Source: Marinigracilibium pacificum
GTDB taxonomy: Bacteria; Bacteroidota; Bacteroidia; Cytophagales; Cyclobacteriaceae
Direction of reading: 5' to 3'
NCBI RefSeq assembly: GCF_012926615.1
Contig: NZ_JABBNU010000008.1
Location: 236,247 to 300,246 of the forward strand
Length of the DNA: 64,000 bases
Shown: piece after piece, positions 1-9,782 of the stretch
How the letters are laid out: each line of letters starts with the position of its first letter
Numbering within the stretch: position 1 is the first letter of the stretch
Translations under genes and position numbers: made by a program
The notes under the pieces: generated by a model
What the model was told of the DNA's origin: nothing
The model's database searches: none
The model's input: the letters and a program-made list of their open reading frames with translations, nothing else

Positions 1-991
1 ACTAGTTGAAGGCTGGAATCAGGGCTGGGAAGACTGGAACTTTAATTTCACTACACCATATGAGGACTTCGATATTAAATGGCTAACAGAATATGCCCGT
101 TCAAAAGGTGTTTCAATTATCGGACACCATGAAACAGGTGGAAATATTGACAACTACGAAGCACAATTAACGGATGCTTTTGAATACTACCACAACCTGG
201 GTATCCATGCTGTAAAAACAGGTTATGTTACAAAAAAACCTAATGGAAAGGAATGGCATCAAGGACAATACATGGTTAATCACCAAAACAAAGTATTGGA
301 ACTGGCGGCAAAATATCAAATCATGCTCGATGTTCACGAACCGGTGAAAGGAACAGGGCTAAGAAGAACCTATCCAAATATGATGACTCAGGAAGGCGCC
401 AGAGGTACTGAGTATGATGCCTGGAGTGAAGGAAACCCTCCTGAACACACTGTAATATTACCATTTACAAGATGTCTTGCAGGACCAATGGATTATACAC
501 CTGGTATTTTTGATATCCTGATCGAGGAAAAGCCAGAAAATCGTGTGCACTCAACACTAGCAAAACAACTTTCTTTATATGTAACCATCTACAGTCCATT
601 GCAAATGGTAACTGACCTGCCGGAAAATTATAAAAATCATCCAGCCTTCCAGTTTATCCGTGACGTTCCGACCGATTGGGAAAAATCAATTGTCTTGAAT
701 GGACAGATAGGAGACTATGTAACAATTGTAAGAAAAGATAGAAACAGCGATGACTGGTACTTAGGAAGCTCAACAGATGAAAATTCACGATCATTTGATG
801 TTGATCTTAACTTTTTACTTCCAGACAAAAAATATCTGGCTCAGATTTATGCTGATGCAGAAGATACTAATCTGGAAACAAACCCAACATCCTACATTAT
901 AAAACAAGACACAGTTACATCTAATAATTCATTACCTATCCGATTAGCTGGTGGCGGCGGTCAGGCAATTCGTTTTCATTTGCTTGATTAA
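1..991 (+). CDS. susB: Glycoside hydrolase family 97 alpha-glucosidase (SusB-like), 3' part only
   Basis: The gene enters from the left edge; its reading frame starts at base 2 and 329 residues are visible, so the N-terminal part is missing. The motifs GHHET, HEPVKGTGLRRTYPN and EGARGTE are those of GH97. Counting from the first visible residue, glutamates lie at 44 (HHE), 113 (HEP) and 137 (GTE). The 69 and 24 residue spacings match, from memory, the catalytic Glu439/Glu508/Glu532 of Bacteroides SusB. A Gly (VKTG) stands where retaining GH97 enzymes carry the Asp nucleophile, which points to the inverting alpha-glucosidase subgroup. Such enzymes cleave malto-oligosaccharides to glucose in the periplasm. 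A short gap leads to susC, so it is probably the upstream member of the same operon. The signal peptide cannot be checked. Confidence 0.93.
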   Translation, partial: LVEGWNQGWEDWNFNFTTPYEDFDIKWLTEYARSKGVSIIGHHETGGNIDNYEAQLTDAFEYYHNLGIHAVKTGYVTKKPNGKEWHQGQYMVNHQNKVLELAAKYQIMLDVHEPVKGTGLRRTYPNMMTQEGARGTEYDAWSEGNPPEHTVILPFTRCLAGPMDYTPGIFDILIEEKPENRVHSTLAKQLSLYVTIYSPLQMVTDLPENYKNHPAFQFIRDVPTDWEKSIVLNGQIGDYVTIVRKDRNSDDWYLGSSTDENSRSFDVDLNFLLPDKKYLAQIYADAEDTNLETNPTSYIIKQDTVTSNNSLPIRLAGGGGQAIRFHLLD

Positions 992-1024
992 GAAATTCAT
1001 GAAATACCCAAAACTTAAATAAAT

Positions 1025-3985
1025 ATGATTAAACACCTAAATCACAAACTATGGTATCTTTTGCTGGTCTGGCTTTGTACCACGCTGACTTCTGCAAATG
1101 TATACGCACAAACTGTTTCCGGAACAGTAACTGATTCTGAAACAGGAGAAACTCTTCCCGGAGCAACCATACTTGTTCAGGGAACTGACAAAGGAACTGT
1201 TACCGACGCAAACGGTAAATATTCGCTACCCTTACCTGATGGTCAGCATACATTGCATATATCATTTGTAGGATATATCTCACAGCAAATCCAGATTCAG
1301 GGAAGAAGCAAAATTGACGTTTCTCTTCAACTAGATATCTCTTCATTAAGTGAAGTGGTCGTAGTTGGTTATGGTACTCAAAAGAAAAAAGATGTTACTG
1401 GTGCTGTTTCAAGCATCGATAGTAAAGATCTTAACCAGGGAGCAATAACAAACCCTCTACAGCAAATTTCGGGTAAAGCTGCCGGTGTTAATATAAATCA
1501 GATAGGCAGCGAACCAGGATCTTCACCAAATGTCAGAATCAGGGGTATAACCTCGTTAATCGGAGGAAATGACCCACTAGTTGTTGTTGATGGTATCCAG
1601 GGAAACATGGATCTGTTAAATCAGGTTCCACCTTCAGAAATTGAATCCATTGACATCCTTAAAGATGCATCAGCCACAGCAATTTATGGTTCAAGAGGTG
1701 CTCCAGGTGTTATTATAATTACAACAAAATCATCGAAAGAAGGAAAAACAAGTGTAGAATACAGCGCAACGGCTTCTATGGACTTCCTTGCTAATAAACT
1801 TGACATATTTTCTGCTGATCAGTGGAGAGAACAAGCTGACCTTTGGGGTGTTCCCGTATCTGCTGACCATGGTTCTGATACAGACTGGTATGACCTGTTA
1901 ACTCAAACCGGAAACACTCAAAATCATACTATTTCTTTTGGAGGAGGTTCTTCAAACTTTAATTATAGAGCCTCGGTATCTGCAATTTTACAGGATGGTG
2001 TAGTAATAAATAGTAGTAATGATAACTATATCGCAAGAATTCAAGCTACCCAAAGAGCATTAGACGATAAACTTACTTTGACTATCAATCTAAACAATAG
2101 TATTAGAAAAAATATTGGTAGCCCTGGTTCTGTCGGAAGAGCTTCATTCACTTCAAACCTGATCACTAATACATATGTATCAAAGCCTACTGATCCGGTT
2201 TTATTCTCTGACGGAAGCTATTATTTTGATGAAAATGTGTTCCAATACATCAATCCATATGCTGTTGCGGAAACTATCGTAAACGAAAGCGAAACACACA
2301 CTCAATTTGGTAGTCTTAAGGCTGATCTTGAACTGATCGAAGGACTAACCCTTGGGTGGTTTGGTAGCTGGAGAAAGGTTGATAACAACTCAGGATATTT
2401 TGCTCCTTCAAGTTCAACAATTCCTTTTGCAGTAGACAATGATGGTGTGGCTAATGTAAACACCAATTTGACTGATGAAAAATTGATGGACATCAGTATC
2501 AATTATAAAAAGTCTATTGATGATCATTCATTCAACATTCTTGGTGTATATGAGTGGCAAGGACAAGTATATCAAGGTCACTTTGCTCAGGCTAAAGGAT
2601 TTATAAACGATATTACTACATATAATGCCCTTCAATTAGGATCAATTGACAAAGTTTTACCTGGAGATATTTCTTCATATAAGAATGACAGAAAGTTGGT
2701 TTCATTCCTTGGAAGATTGAACTACACCTATGCTGATAAATACATATTCACTGCCAGTGTTCGTAGAGATGGTTCGTCTGTTTTTGGTGCAGACCACAAA
2801 TGGGGAACCTTTCCATCAGCATCTTTGGCATGGATCCTTAGCAATGAAAATTTCATTGGTGACAAGGCTTTAATTTCAAACTTAAAATTGCGTGTCGGTT
2901 ACGGTGTTACCGGTAACCAGCAAGGACTTTACCCTCAACAATCTCTACAGTTAGTAGGCTACGGAGGCACAACATATTTTGGTGGTGAGTTGATCAACAA
3001 CTATGTAGTAACTCAAAATGCGAATAGCAACTTGAGATGGGAAACAAGATACCAAACCAACGTAGGTATTGATTTCGGGTTCTTTGACGACAAGCTGACC
3101 GGTACTATCGATGCTTATTCAGCAGTAACTAAAAACTTACTCTTTAATTATACAGTTCCACAACCACCTTATCCTTATGATCAGATTACGGCAAATGTTG
3201 GTAGTCTAAAAAATGAAGGGATTGAATTCTCTCTTTTCTACAACATGAAACCAAGCAGTGATCTGTCTATAACTCTTGGTGGAAACTTCACCTTAATGAG
3301 AAATGAAGTATTGGAGCTAGGTGGAAATATCAACGGTATAAATGTTGAAACTGACTATGTAAGCTGGGGATACAACTCATTCCTTGTGGAAGGTCAACCT
3401 ATCGGCTCTTATTACATCTTACAAAATGATGGTAAGGATGCTGATACTAATGAAGAACTTGTTGCCGACTTGAATGGAGATGGAATTATTGATCAAAGCA
3501 GCCGAAGCGAAGATCGCTATTATGCAGGAAACGCACTTCCTACATACACATTCGCCTTTACTCCATCATTAAAATATAAAAACTTTGATCTTTCCATGGT
3601 TTGGAGAGGTTCGGGAGGAAATAAAATCTACAACAAAATTAATAAGGATTTCAGCTTATTTGAAAACCTTGGGAAATCAAATATGCTTTCAAGCTCAACT
3701 GATCTGGGTTTATATACCACAAAATATGAATCAGATCTGTGGTTAGAAGATGGGAGCTTTGTACGATTTGAAAACCTGACTGTCGGATACACTTTCGATA
3801 CACAGAATATCAAATATGTCAATTCACTTAGACTTTCACTAACTGGAAACAACCTGTTGCTTTTCACAAAATATACTGGTCTTGATCCTGAATTGAATCT
3901 TTCAGGAGGTAACGGCTCAGGTTATGATGCCGGAATGTACCCAAGAACAAGAAGTGTAGCATTGGGATTAAATGTTTCCTTTTAA
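1025..3985 (+). CDS. susC: SusC-like TonB-dependent outer-membrane transporter
   Basis: The 986-residue protein has a signal peptide ending near residue 29 (VYA|QT). A carboxypeptidase-D-like regulatory domain follows (about 30-110, with GETLPGATILVQGT), then the SusC signature SEVVVVGYGTQKKKDVTGAV near 108-128. The plug domain carries VNIRG-type sequence (NVRIRGITSL), and a long beta-barrel ends in aromatic LNVSF, as expected for BAM-dependent insertion. SusC proteins import oligosaccharides through the outer membrane using TonB energy, capped by SusD. Gene order GH97-SusC-SusD-SusE-amylases points to starch or another alpha-glucan as substrate; this is inference from context. Length and domains look complete. 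Confidence 0.96.
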   Translation: MIKHLNHKLWYLLLVWLCTTLTSANVYAQTVSGTVTDSETGETLPGATILVQGTDKGTVTDANGKYSLPLPDGQHTLHISFVGYISQQIQIQGRSKIDVSLQLDISSLSEVVVVGYGTQKKKDVTGAVSSIDSKDLNQGAITNPLQQISGKAAGVNINQIGSEPGSSPNVRIRGITSLIGGNDPLVVVDGIQGNMDLLNQVPPSEIESIDILKDASATAIYGSRGAPGVIIITTKSSKEGKTSVEYSATASMDFLANKLDIFSADQWREQADLWGVPVSADHGSDTDWYDLLTQTGNTQNHTISFGGGSSNFNYRASVSAILQDGVVINSSNDNYIARIQATQRALDDKLTLTINLNNSIRKNIGSPGSVGRASFTSNLITNTYVSKPTDPVLFSDGSYYFDENVFQYINPYAVAETIVNESETHTQFGSLKADLELIEGLTLGWFGSWRKVDNNSGYFAPSSSTIPFAVDNDGVANVNTNLTDEKLMDISINYKKSIDDHSFNILGVYEWQGQVYQGHFAQAKGFINDITTYNALQLGSIDKVLPGDISSYKNDRKLVSFLGRLNYTYADKYIFTASVRRDGSSVFGADHKWGTFPSASLAWILSNENFIGDKALISNLKLRVGYGVTGNQQGLYPQQSLQLVGYGGTTYFGGELINNYVVTQNANSNLRWETRYQTNVGIDFGFFDDKLTGTIDAYSAVTKNLLFNYTVPQPPYPYDQITANVGSLKNEGIEFSLFYNMKPSSDLSITLGGNFTLMRNEVLELGGNINGINVETDYVSWGYNSFLVEGQPIGSYYILQNDGKDADTNEELVADLNGDGIIDQSSRSEDRYYAGNALPTYTFAFTPSLKYKNFDLSMVWRGSGGNKIYNKINKDFSLFENLGKSNMLSSSTDLGLYTTKYESDLWLEDGSFVRFENLTVGYTFDTQNIKYVNSLRLSLTGNNLLLFTKYTGLDPELNLSGGNGSGYDAGMYPRTRSVALGLNVSF

Positions 3986-4003
3986 TCAAAACTGAATAGA
4001 CAA

Positions 4004-5509
4004 ATGAAAAAATTATATATAACATCCATATTAGCTTCAATTCTGGTATTTAGCTGTACTGATATTGAAGAAAATGTATACGATAAATACTCTGCAAATG
4101 ACTTCTATGGTTCCGAAGAAGGTTCTAATGCTGCATTAGCGAGTGTATATGCTCAATTGCCTGGAAACTGGAACGGTGTAGGATATGCCGGTGCTGACAG
4201 AGGCTGGTATGACCTAAATAGTATGTCGAGCGATGAACAGGTTATCCCCCATCGAAATACTGGTGATTGGGAACTTGATTTCGCCCGTCTGTATAAACGA
4301 GAGTGGTTACCTAGTGATGGGTTTATTTCAAATACCTGGAATTGGTTATACCGTTCGATATTCCTGGCTAACCTGGCTATCGAACAATTGGAGGGAGCTA
4401 ACGCTGAAGCATCTAAAATCGCTGAAGCTCATGTATTAAGAGCATTTTACTATTATTTGTTGATTGATGATTTTGGTGATGTTCCATTTTACACTGAAAA
4501 TAACCTCGCTGTAGATCAAATTCCTCAGGAAAGCAGGGAATATATATTTAATTTTCTGGTAGAAGAACTAAACAATTATGTTGAAGATCTGAGCCCTTCA
4601 AAAGGTGGTGATTACTATGGCAGGTTTAATAAATGGGCAGGATATGCATTACTTGCCAAACTTTATCTGAACGCTGAAGTATATACCGGCACACCAATGT
4701 ATACCGAATGTCTTGAAGTTTGTAATAAAATTGATGAAGGTGGATTTTCATTACACTCAAGCGCAGAGGACAGTAATTTACCTTTAGGATCAAAATACTA
4801 CGAACTATTTGGAGATATAGCACCTGATGATGAAACCATACTTGCAATTTATACAACTGTTGATGTCGTTGGAAGAAATATATTCTCAATCAGAAGCCTT
4901 GGAGGTACTGATGGCACCCTTTTAGTTGGATATGGAGCATGGAATGGTTCAGTTGTTCCTAAAGATTTCGTTGAAAAATTCGATGACAATGACATCAGAA
5001 AAAGGCAATTCCGATATGGTGCTGATCCTTACGGTCCAAAGCCTGCAGGATTTATTAATTACTCTTTAGATATAGACAACCTTGATAACCCGGGTGCAGA
5101 TCGAAATGCAGGTGCAAGGAACCTGAAGTTCTGGCCGGTAGAACCAATGAATAGTGGTGGAGCATCAAACGATTTCCCAATTTATCGCTACGCAGATATC
5201 TTATTAATGAAAGCTGAGTGTCTGGTTAGAACAAATAATGCCAGTGCCGCTAAGCCTTTCATTGATCAGGTTAGAGAACGTGCAGGACTTAATGCTTTGG
5301 CGTCAGAACCTACACTTGAAGACATCTATAATGAAAGAGGTTTTGAATTGGCATGGGAAGGACACCGTCGTCAGGATATGATCAGGTTTGGAACATTTAC
5401 AGAAACCCATGGTCTAGCTCCTGCTGTTGACGATCATTTCTTGCTTTTCCCAATTCCAACTTCGGCTTTGAATGCCAATTCCAATTTAGTTCAAAACCCA
5501 GGTTATTAA
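4004..5509 (+). CDS. susD: SusD-like surface glycan-binding lipoprotein
   Basis: This 501-residue protein begins 18 bases after susC. A lipoprotein signal peptide ends in LVFSC (Cys18), so the mature protein is expected on the cell surface. SusD/RagB-family landmarks include RAFYYYLLIDDFGDVPFY with TPR-like helices, YRYADILLMKAECLVRTN, and the C-terminal NERGFELAWEGHRRQDMIRF block. SusD binds glycan and forms a lid over SusC. The pair is transcribed together and shows no truncation. Confidence 0.95.
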   Translation: MKKLYITSILASILVFSCTDIEENVYDKYSANDFYGSEEGSNAALASVYAQLPGNWNGVGYAGADRGWYDLNSMSSDEQVIPHRNTGDWELDFARLYKREWLPSDGFISNTWNWLYRSIFLANLAIEQLEGANAEASKIAEAHVLRAFYYYLLIDDFGDVPFYTENNLAVDQIPQESREYIFNFLVEELNNYVEDLSPSKGGDYYGRFNKWAGYALLAKLYLNAEVYTGTPMYTECLEVCNKIDEGGFSLHSSAEDSNLPLGSKYYELFGDIAPDDETILAIYTTVDVVGRNIFSIRSLGGTDGTLLVGYGAWNGSVVPKDFVEKFDDNDIRKRQFRYGADPYGPKPAGFINYSLDIDNLDNPGADRNAGARNLKFWPVEPMNSGGASNDFPIYRYADILLMKAECLVRTNNASAAKPFIDQVRERAGLNALASEPTLEDIYNERGFELAWEGHRRQDMIRFGTFTETHGLAPAVDDHFLLFPIPTSALNANSNLVQNPGY

Positions 5510-5520
5510 ACTGACTTAAC

Positions 5521-6597
5521 ATGAAAAAACTATTAAAATATATACCCGTACTAATCATTTCCATTGTGTTCAGTGGCTGTAATGATGATCCGGAATTAAC
5601 AGTACTTCAACCGGTGTCTTTTTCATCTGAAATTACGGCAACACCAAACAGTATTCTAATCTCCGAGCCTGATACTAGTAACATTTTACTTACTGTAGAT
5701 TGGCCAGCTGTAGACTACCACAGAGATGTACCTGTAACTTATTCTATTCAGATAACAACTCCTGGAGATACCGCTTTATGGAATAATGCATGGGAAAAAA
5801 TAGTAGGTGATGACATCCTGACGGCCGGATTGACAGGAAAAGAACTAAATACAATTGCTATAGAAAAATTTGGTATCGCTCCGGAAGAATCTGGCATTCT
5901 TGCTATTAGAGTAAAATCTTATGTTGATAGAGCTGCATTTTCTCAGCCTGTTACTTTTGAAGTAACTCCGTATGAGGTGATTACCAGCTATCCAAGCTTA
6001 TACATTGCAGGTGATTTTCAAGGTTGGAATATCTCTAATGCTGCAACTATTGTATCAGTTGAAGATAACGGAATCTATGAGGGATATTTATACCTGCCTG
6101 AAGGTGGTACTAATGAATTTAAAGTCTATGCTCAACCAGACTGGGCACCTGTTTCTTATGGTGATGGCGGTAATGGAACTGTGATAGAAGCAAATTATGC
6201 CGGAGGAAACTTCATAGCTCCTTCTTCAGGTTACTATTTATTTTCTGTTGACCTCAACACAATGACCTACCTGTTAATTAAAACAGAATGGGGAATCATT
6301 GGTGCTGCAACTCCATCTGGTTGGGATGCTGATACCGATCTTACTTACGATGAAAACTCTCAGTCATGGAAGGTAACAGCTGATATGATTGCTAATGGAT
6401 CATTCAAATTCAGAGCTAATGATGGGTGGCAGATAGATTTTGGTATTGACGAGGAAGGTAATTTAGCTTATGCTAATCACCCATGGTTAGATTATGTGGA
6501 ACAACCTCACCTGACTGTCCCTGAAGATGGAAACTATACAATTACCCTGGACCTCCATATTCCAGGAAAATATACATACAGTATAGTAAAGAATTAA
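5521..6597 (+). CDS. susE: SusE/SusF-like starch-binding outer-membrane lipoprotein
   Basis: A 358-residue lipoprotein with lipobox FSGC (Cys20). Residues about 25-150 match the SusE N-terminal Ig-like domain (LTVDWPAVDYHRDVPVTYSI). Two carbohydrate-binding modules follow: about 160-250 (SLYIAGDFQGWN) and about 258-358 (GAATPSGWDADTDLTYD, ending in YSIVKN). Aromatic residues in the repeated GW motifs are the usual starch contacts in SusE and SusF. It starts 11 bases after susD. The length suits SusE (two modules) better than SusF (three). Its role is non-catalytic glucan capture at the surface. Confidence 0.88.
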   Translation: MKKLLKYIPVLIISIVFSGCNDDPELTVLQPVSFSSEITATPNSILISEPDTSNILLTVDWPAVDYHRDVPVTYSIQITTPGDTALWNNAWEKIVGDDILTAGLTGKELNTIAIEKFGIAPEESGILAIRVKSYVDRAAFSQPVTFEVTPYEVITSYPSLYIAGDFQGWNISNAATIVSVEDNGIYEGYLYLPEGGTNEFKVYAQPDWAPVSYGDGGNGTVIEANYAGGNFIAPSSGYYLFSVDLNTMTYLLIKTEWGIIGAATPSGWDADTDLTYDENSQSWKVTADMIANGSFKFRANDGWQIDFGIDEEGNLAYANHPWLDYVEQPHLTVPEDGNYTITLDLHIPGKYTYSIVKN

Positions 6598-6604
6598 AAT
6601 ATAA

Positions 6605-6642
6605 AGCTAGCTGCAATAGGTTTTTGGTTTTTGCAGCTAGCT
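6605..6642 (+). terminator. Perfect 12-bp inverted repeat between susE and the first amylase gene
   Basis: AGCTAGCTGCAA at 6605-6616 is matched exactly by TTGCAGCTAGCT at 6631-6642 with a 14-base loop, but only AAATTTT follows. It may be a weak terminator, or a processing or stability hairpin that lowers amylase expression relative to the binding proteins. The structure is seen; the role is inferred. Confidence 0.6.
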
Positions 6643-6671
6643 AAATTTTCGTGCAGATTGAACAAAATTAT

Positions 6672-8081
6672 ATGATACGAATATCTCAAAATATCAAGGC
6701 TGTTTTGGCTGGTCAGACTATCAAATTTCTCCTTATTTCAATAGTGATATTAGGTTCATGTAAAGAGGAAAGAGTAAAATTTGATACTAAACATCCTATT
6801 ACTGATGATGAGCCTGAGCAGTATGGCATTCCTTTTGGCAATGTTCCCGAGACCTCAGACATATTAATGTATGAGATTAATCTTCAGGCATTTAGTGCTG
6901 AAGGAAATATTGTGGGTGCTCAAAAGAGACTTGATTCATTGAAAAACCTTGGGGTAAATGTGATCTGGCTAATGCCGATTTACCCAATCGGAGAAGAAAA
7001 AGGTGTAGGTTCTCCGTATGCTGTAAAAGATTATAAATCTGTAAATGCCAGATTTGGAGATTTGGATATCCTGAGAGAATTCGTAACTGAAGCTCATAAC
7101 CGGGATATGGCTGTGATTTTAGATTGGGTAGCCAATCATACTTCCTGGGATAATGACTGGATTCAAACCAGATCATGGTATACTCAAGATGCGTCAGGAA
7201 ATATTCTAACTCCAAATGAATCATGGACTGATGTTGCTGACTTGAATTTTAACAATGAAGCGATGAGAAAAGAAATGATCAAAGCCATGAAATATTGGGT
7301 GCTAGAGGCAAATATTGACGGTTATAGGTGTGATTATGCCGATGGCGTGCCACTGGATTTCTGGAAACAGGCAATTGATACACTAAGAAATATTCCTGAA
7401 AGAGACATAATCATGTTTGCTGAAGGAAGTGACAAAAACCTTTTAAATAGTGGTTTTGATATGATTTTCGGTTGGAATTTCTATTTCAACCTACTAGAAT
7501 CATTTGAAGTAAGCTTAGACATAAATAGTATCATATCTACAAATTCATCAGACTACCAGGGTATTCCTCAAGGAGATCATATTGTCAGATGGATTACCAA
7601 TCATGACCAAAATGCATGGGAAACTACTCCAGAAGCTGCATTTAATGGACAGGAAGGTGCGTTAGCTGCTTATGTAGTTACTTCTTATATGGGCGGAGTT
7701 CCATTAATGTATAATGGTCAGGAAGTAGGTTGCCCGATTCAACTTGGTTTTTTCAGTTCAAGTACTGAAAAAATAAACTGGAATATTAATCCGGGTATTT
7801 TATCTCAGTATAAGAAAATAAACAACTTCAGGAATAATAGTGAAGCTGTAAAAACAGGTTCACTTCAGTCATTTAACTTAAATGATAAAGCTCTCGGAAT
7901 GCTGAAAACTAAAAATGGTGACGAAGTTGCAGTGTTGGTAAACCTCAGTAGTGAACAATTCACGGCTAGTCTTCCGGTTGAAATTTCAAATAAAACATGG
8001 ACAAACATTATTAGCTTAGAGCAAATTGAAACTACTGAAACTATCAAACTTGCTCCATATGAATACATGATATTGGATTAA
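6672..8081 (+). CDS. Lipoprotein alpha-amylase, GH13 family (first of a tandem pair)
   Basis: The ATG at 6672 is preferred over an upstream in-frame GTG at 6651, because it places the signal peptide at the N-terminus and leaves the hairpin outside the gene. A lipobox ends in VILGSC. All four GH13 regions are present: DWVANHT (region I), GYRCDYAD with nucleophile Asp221, MFAEGS with acid/base Glu251, and TNHDQN with transition-state Asp312. The C-terminus forms the usual beta domain. The enzyme should hydrolyse alpha-1,4-glucan at the cell surface, like SusG. It lacks an obvious inserted CBM58 and is shorter than SusG (about 469 aa here). Exact bond and product preference cannot be read from sequence. 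Confidence 0.92.
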   Translation: MIRISQNIKAVLAGQTIKFLLISIVILGSCKEERVKFDTKHPITDDEPEQYGIPFGNVPETSDILMYEINLQAFSAEGNIVGAQKRLDSLKNLGVNVIWLMPIYPIGEEKGVGSPYAVKDYKSVNARFGDLDILREFVTEAHNRDMAVILDWVANHTSWDNDWIQTRSWYTQDASGNILTPNESWTDVADLNFNNEAMRKEMIKAMKYWVLEANIDGYRCDYADGVPLDFWKQAIDTLRNIPERDIIMFAEGSDKNLLNSGFDMIFGWNFYFNLLESFEVSLDINSIISTNSSDYQGIPQGDHIVRWITNHDQNAWETTPEAAFNGQEGALAAYVVTSYMGGVPLMYNGQEVGCPIQLGFFSSSTEKINWNINPGILSQYKKINNFRNNSEAVKTGSLQSFNLNDKALGMLKTKNGDEVAVLVNLSSEQFTASLPVEISNKTWTNIISLEQIETTETIKLAPYEYMILD

Positions 8082-8103
8082 TCTCACTTAATATTTTAGG
8101 AAT

Positions 8104-9471
8104 ATGAAACTTAAACTTTATACTCTGGCATTACTTCTAAGTACACTGTTAGTTCAATCTTGCAATACTACCAAAAGTGAGGTTAAAGACACCAATATTG
8201 AAAATCAGCCATTTGAAAATATTCCATCTCCTGAAGATGTTGTTCTATACCAGGTGAACATCAGAACATTCAGTGAATCGGGTGATTTTAAGGGGGTAAT
8301 CGCTCGGTTAGATTCTATCAAATCGATCGGTGCAAATGTTATTTACTTAATGCCAATATACCCGATAGGTAAAGAAAAGTCTGTCAATTCTCCTTATTGC
8401 ATTCAAGATTATCTGTCTGTGAATCCCGAGTTTGGATCGCTGAAAGACCTACAGAGACTAGTTCAAAAAGCACATAATCTTGATATGGCTGTAATCCTGG
8501 ATTGGGTTGCCAATCATACGGCATATGATCATGTCTGGATAAAAAACAAGGACTGGTATCAGCAAGATTCTACAGGATCAATAATTAGCCCTCCCGGTAC
8601 TGGATGGAATGATGTAGCTCAGCTAAATTTCGACAATGAGGATATGACCAATGAGATGGTTAAATCAATGAAATATTGGGTAAAAACTGCCAACATTGAC
8701 GGTTTCAGATGTGACTATTCTGATGGACCTCCATATAAATTCTGGAGTCGAGCAATTGATTCATTGAGAAATACTACCGGACATGAGTTGATTATGCTTT
8801 CAGAAGGAAGAAGAAACAATCATTTTACCGCAGGGTTTGATTACAATTTCGGGTTTGACTTTTTCGAAAATCTAAGAAAAATATTCAATGAAGAACGGTC
8901 TGCAGTTAGCATTGATAGCTTCAATATTGCAAACTACAATGGTGCCAATGAACATCAACGAATGGTAAGATATACCAGTAATCACGATATCAACGGTTCT
9001 GAAGGAACTCCATTGGAATTATTTGGAGGCGTAGAAGGCTCGTTATCAGCATTTATCATTACTACCTATATGAAAAGTGTCCCGATGATTTATAGTGGAC
9101 AGGAAGTTGGTACACCTTACCGATTGACCTTTCCTTTTACAGAGAAGGATATCGACTGGTCGATTAACAAAGATATTACAGAAAAATATAAGCAGATCAT
9201 ATCAGTTTATAATCAAGAAAACTCAATTAGAAGAGGGAAATTAACCCCTTTTAGTAATGATGAGGTGGTTGCTTTTTCAAAAGAATTTGAGAATGAACAA
9301 GTAATAGTATTTTGTAATGTCAGGAGCGAAAACGTCAAAATTGAAATTCCGGAAACCCTCAATAGTTCAGACTTCAAAAATGTTTTTACAAATAAACCCT
9401 TTATCCTTAATAATACATTAGAACTAGGCCCATACGAATACCTGGTGATCAAAGAAATAAAAAGTATCTGA
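8104..9471 (+). CDS. Lipoprotein alpha-amylase, GH13 family (second of a tandem pair)
   Basis: A 455-residue paralog of the preceding gene, starting 22 bases after it. The signal peptide has a lipobox ending in LVQSC. Catalytic residues are Asp204 (GFRCDYSD), Glu234 (MLSEGR) and Asp295 (SNHDIN), and region I is DWVANHT. The two proteins share long stretches such as VYLMPIYPIGKEK-like and SPYxxxDY segments, indicating tandem duplication followed by divergence. Differences after regions II and III (YSDGPP/SEGRRNN here, YADGVP/AEGSDKN in the first copy) suggest distinct subsite shape. It is the last gene of the locus and is followed by a terminator. Confidence 0.92.
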   Translation: MKLKLYTLALLLSTLLVQSCNTTKSEVKDTNIENQPFENIPSPEDVVLYQVNIRTFSESGDFKGVIARLDSIKSIGANVIYLMPIYPIGKEKSVNSPYCIQDYLSVNPEFGSLKDLQRLVQKAHNLDMAVILDWVANHTAYDHVWIKNKDWYQQDSTGSIISPPGTGWNDVAQLNFDNEDMTNEMVKSMKYWVKTANIDGFRCDYSDGPPYKFWSRAIDSLRNTTGHELIMLSEGRRNNHFTAGFDYNFGFDFFENLRKIFNEERSAVSIDSFNIANYNGANEHQRMVRYTSNHDINGSEGTPLELFGGVEGSLSAFIITTYMKSVPMIYSGQEVGTPYRLTFPFTEKDIDWSINKDITEKYKQIISVYNQENSIRRGKLTPFSNDEVVAFSKEFENEQVIVFCNVRSENVKIEIPETLNSSDFKNVFTNKPFILNNTLELGPYEYLVIKEIKSI

Positions 9472-9512
9472 TCGTTTATTTAGGTTATCAGTCTACATAT
9501 GATCAGTCAATT

Positions 9513-9533
9513 GGCCCTTCGGGGCTTTTTTTT
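9513..9533 (+). terminator. Rho-independent terminator of the starch locus
   Basis: GCCC-TTCG-GGGC hairpin with a stable UUCG tetraloop, followed directly by eight T. It lies 42 bases after the second amylase gene. Confidence 0.9.
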
Positions 9534-9782
9534 AAATGAAAGTTAACAATTGATGAGATTATTTATTGTAAATCATACCTAATTGTATAAATCTTATCAC
9601 TTTTTAAGTTTTGCTTCTGATTTAATTATAAAAATAATTACTTTTGATTTTGCTTGAAGTTAACTTTTTATCAAGCCTTACAATTACTCTTGTATTTTCA
9701 TTTATTGCTTAAGTATTTGTAGGTTATTTTTTGTGATTCTGGTATCCCAGTCCAGTATTATCAGGTTGAAGTTGACAAACAG
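9534..9782. other. Intergenic region upstream of the TPR histidine kinase
   Basis: AT-rich, with no ORF worth naming. A weak promoter candidate is TTG at 9705-9707 with ATTTTTTG at 9726-9733 (spacer 18). It matches the Bacteroidota -7 consensus TAnnTTTG at only 6 of 8 positions. Nothing else was recognised. Confidence 0.35.
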
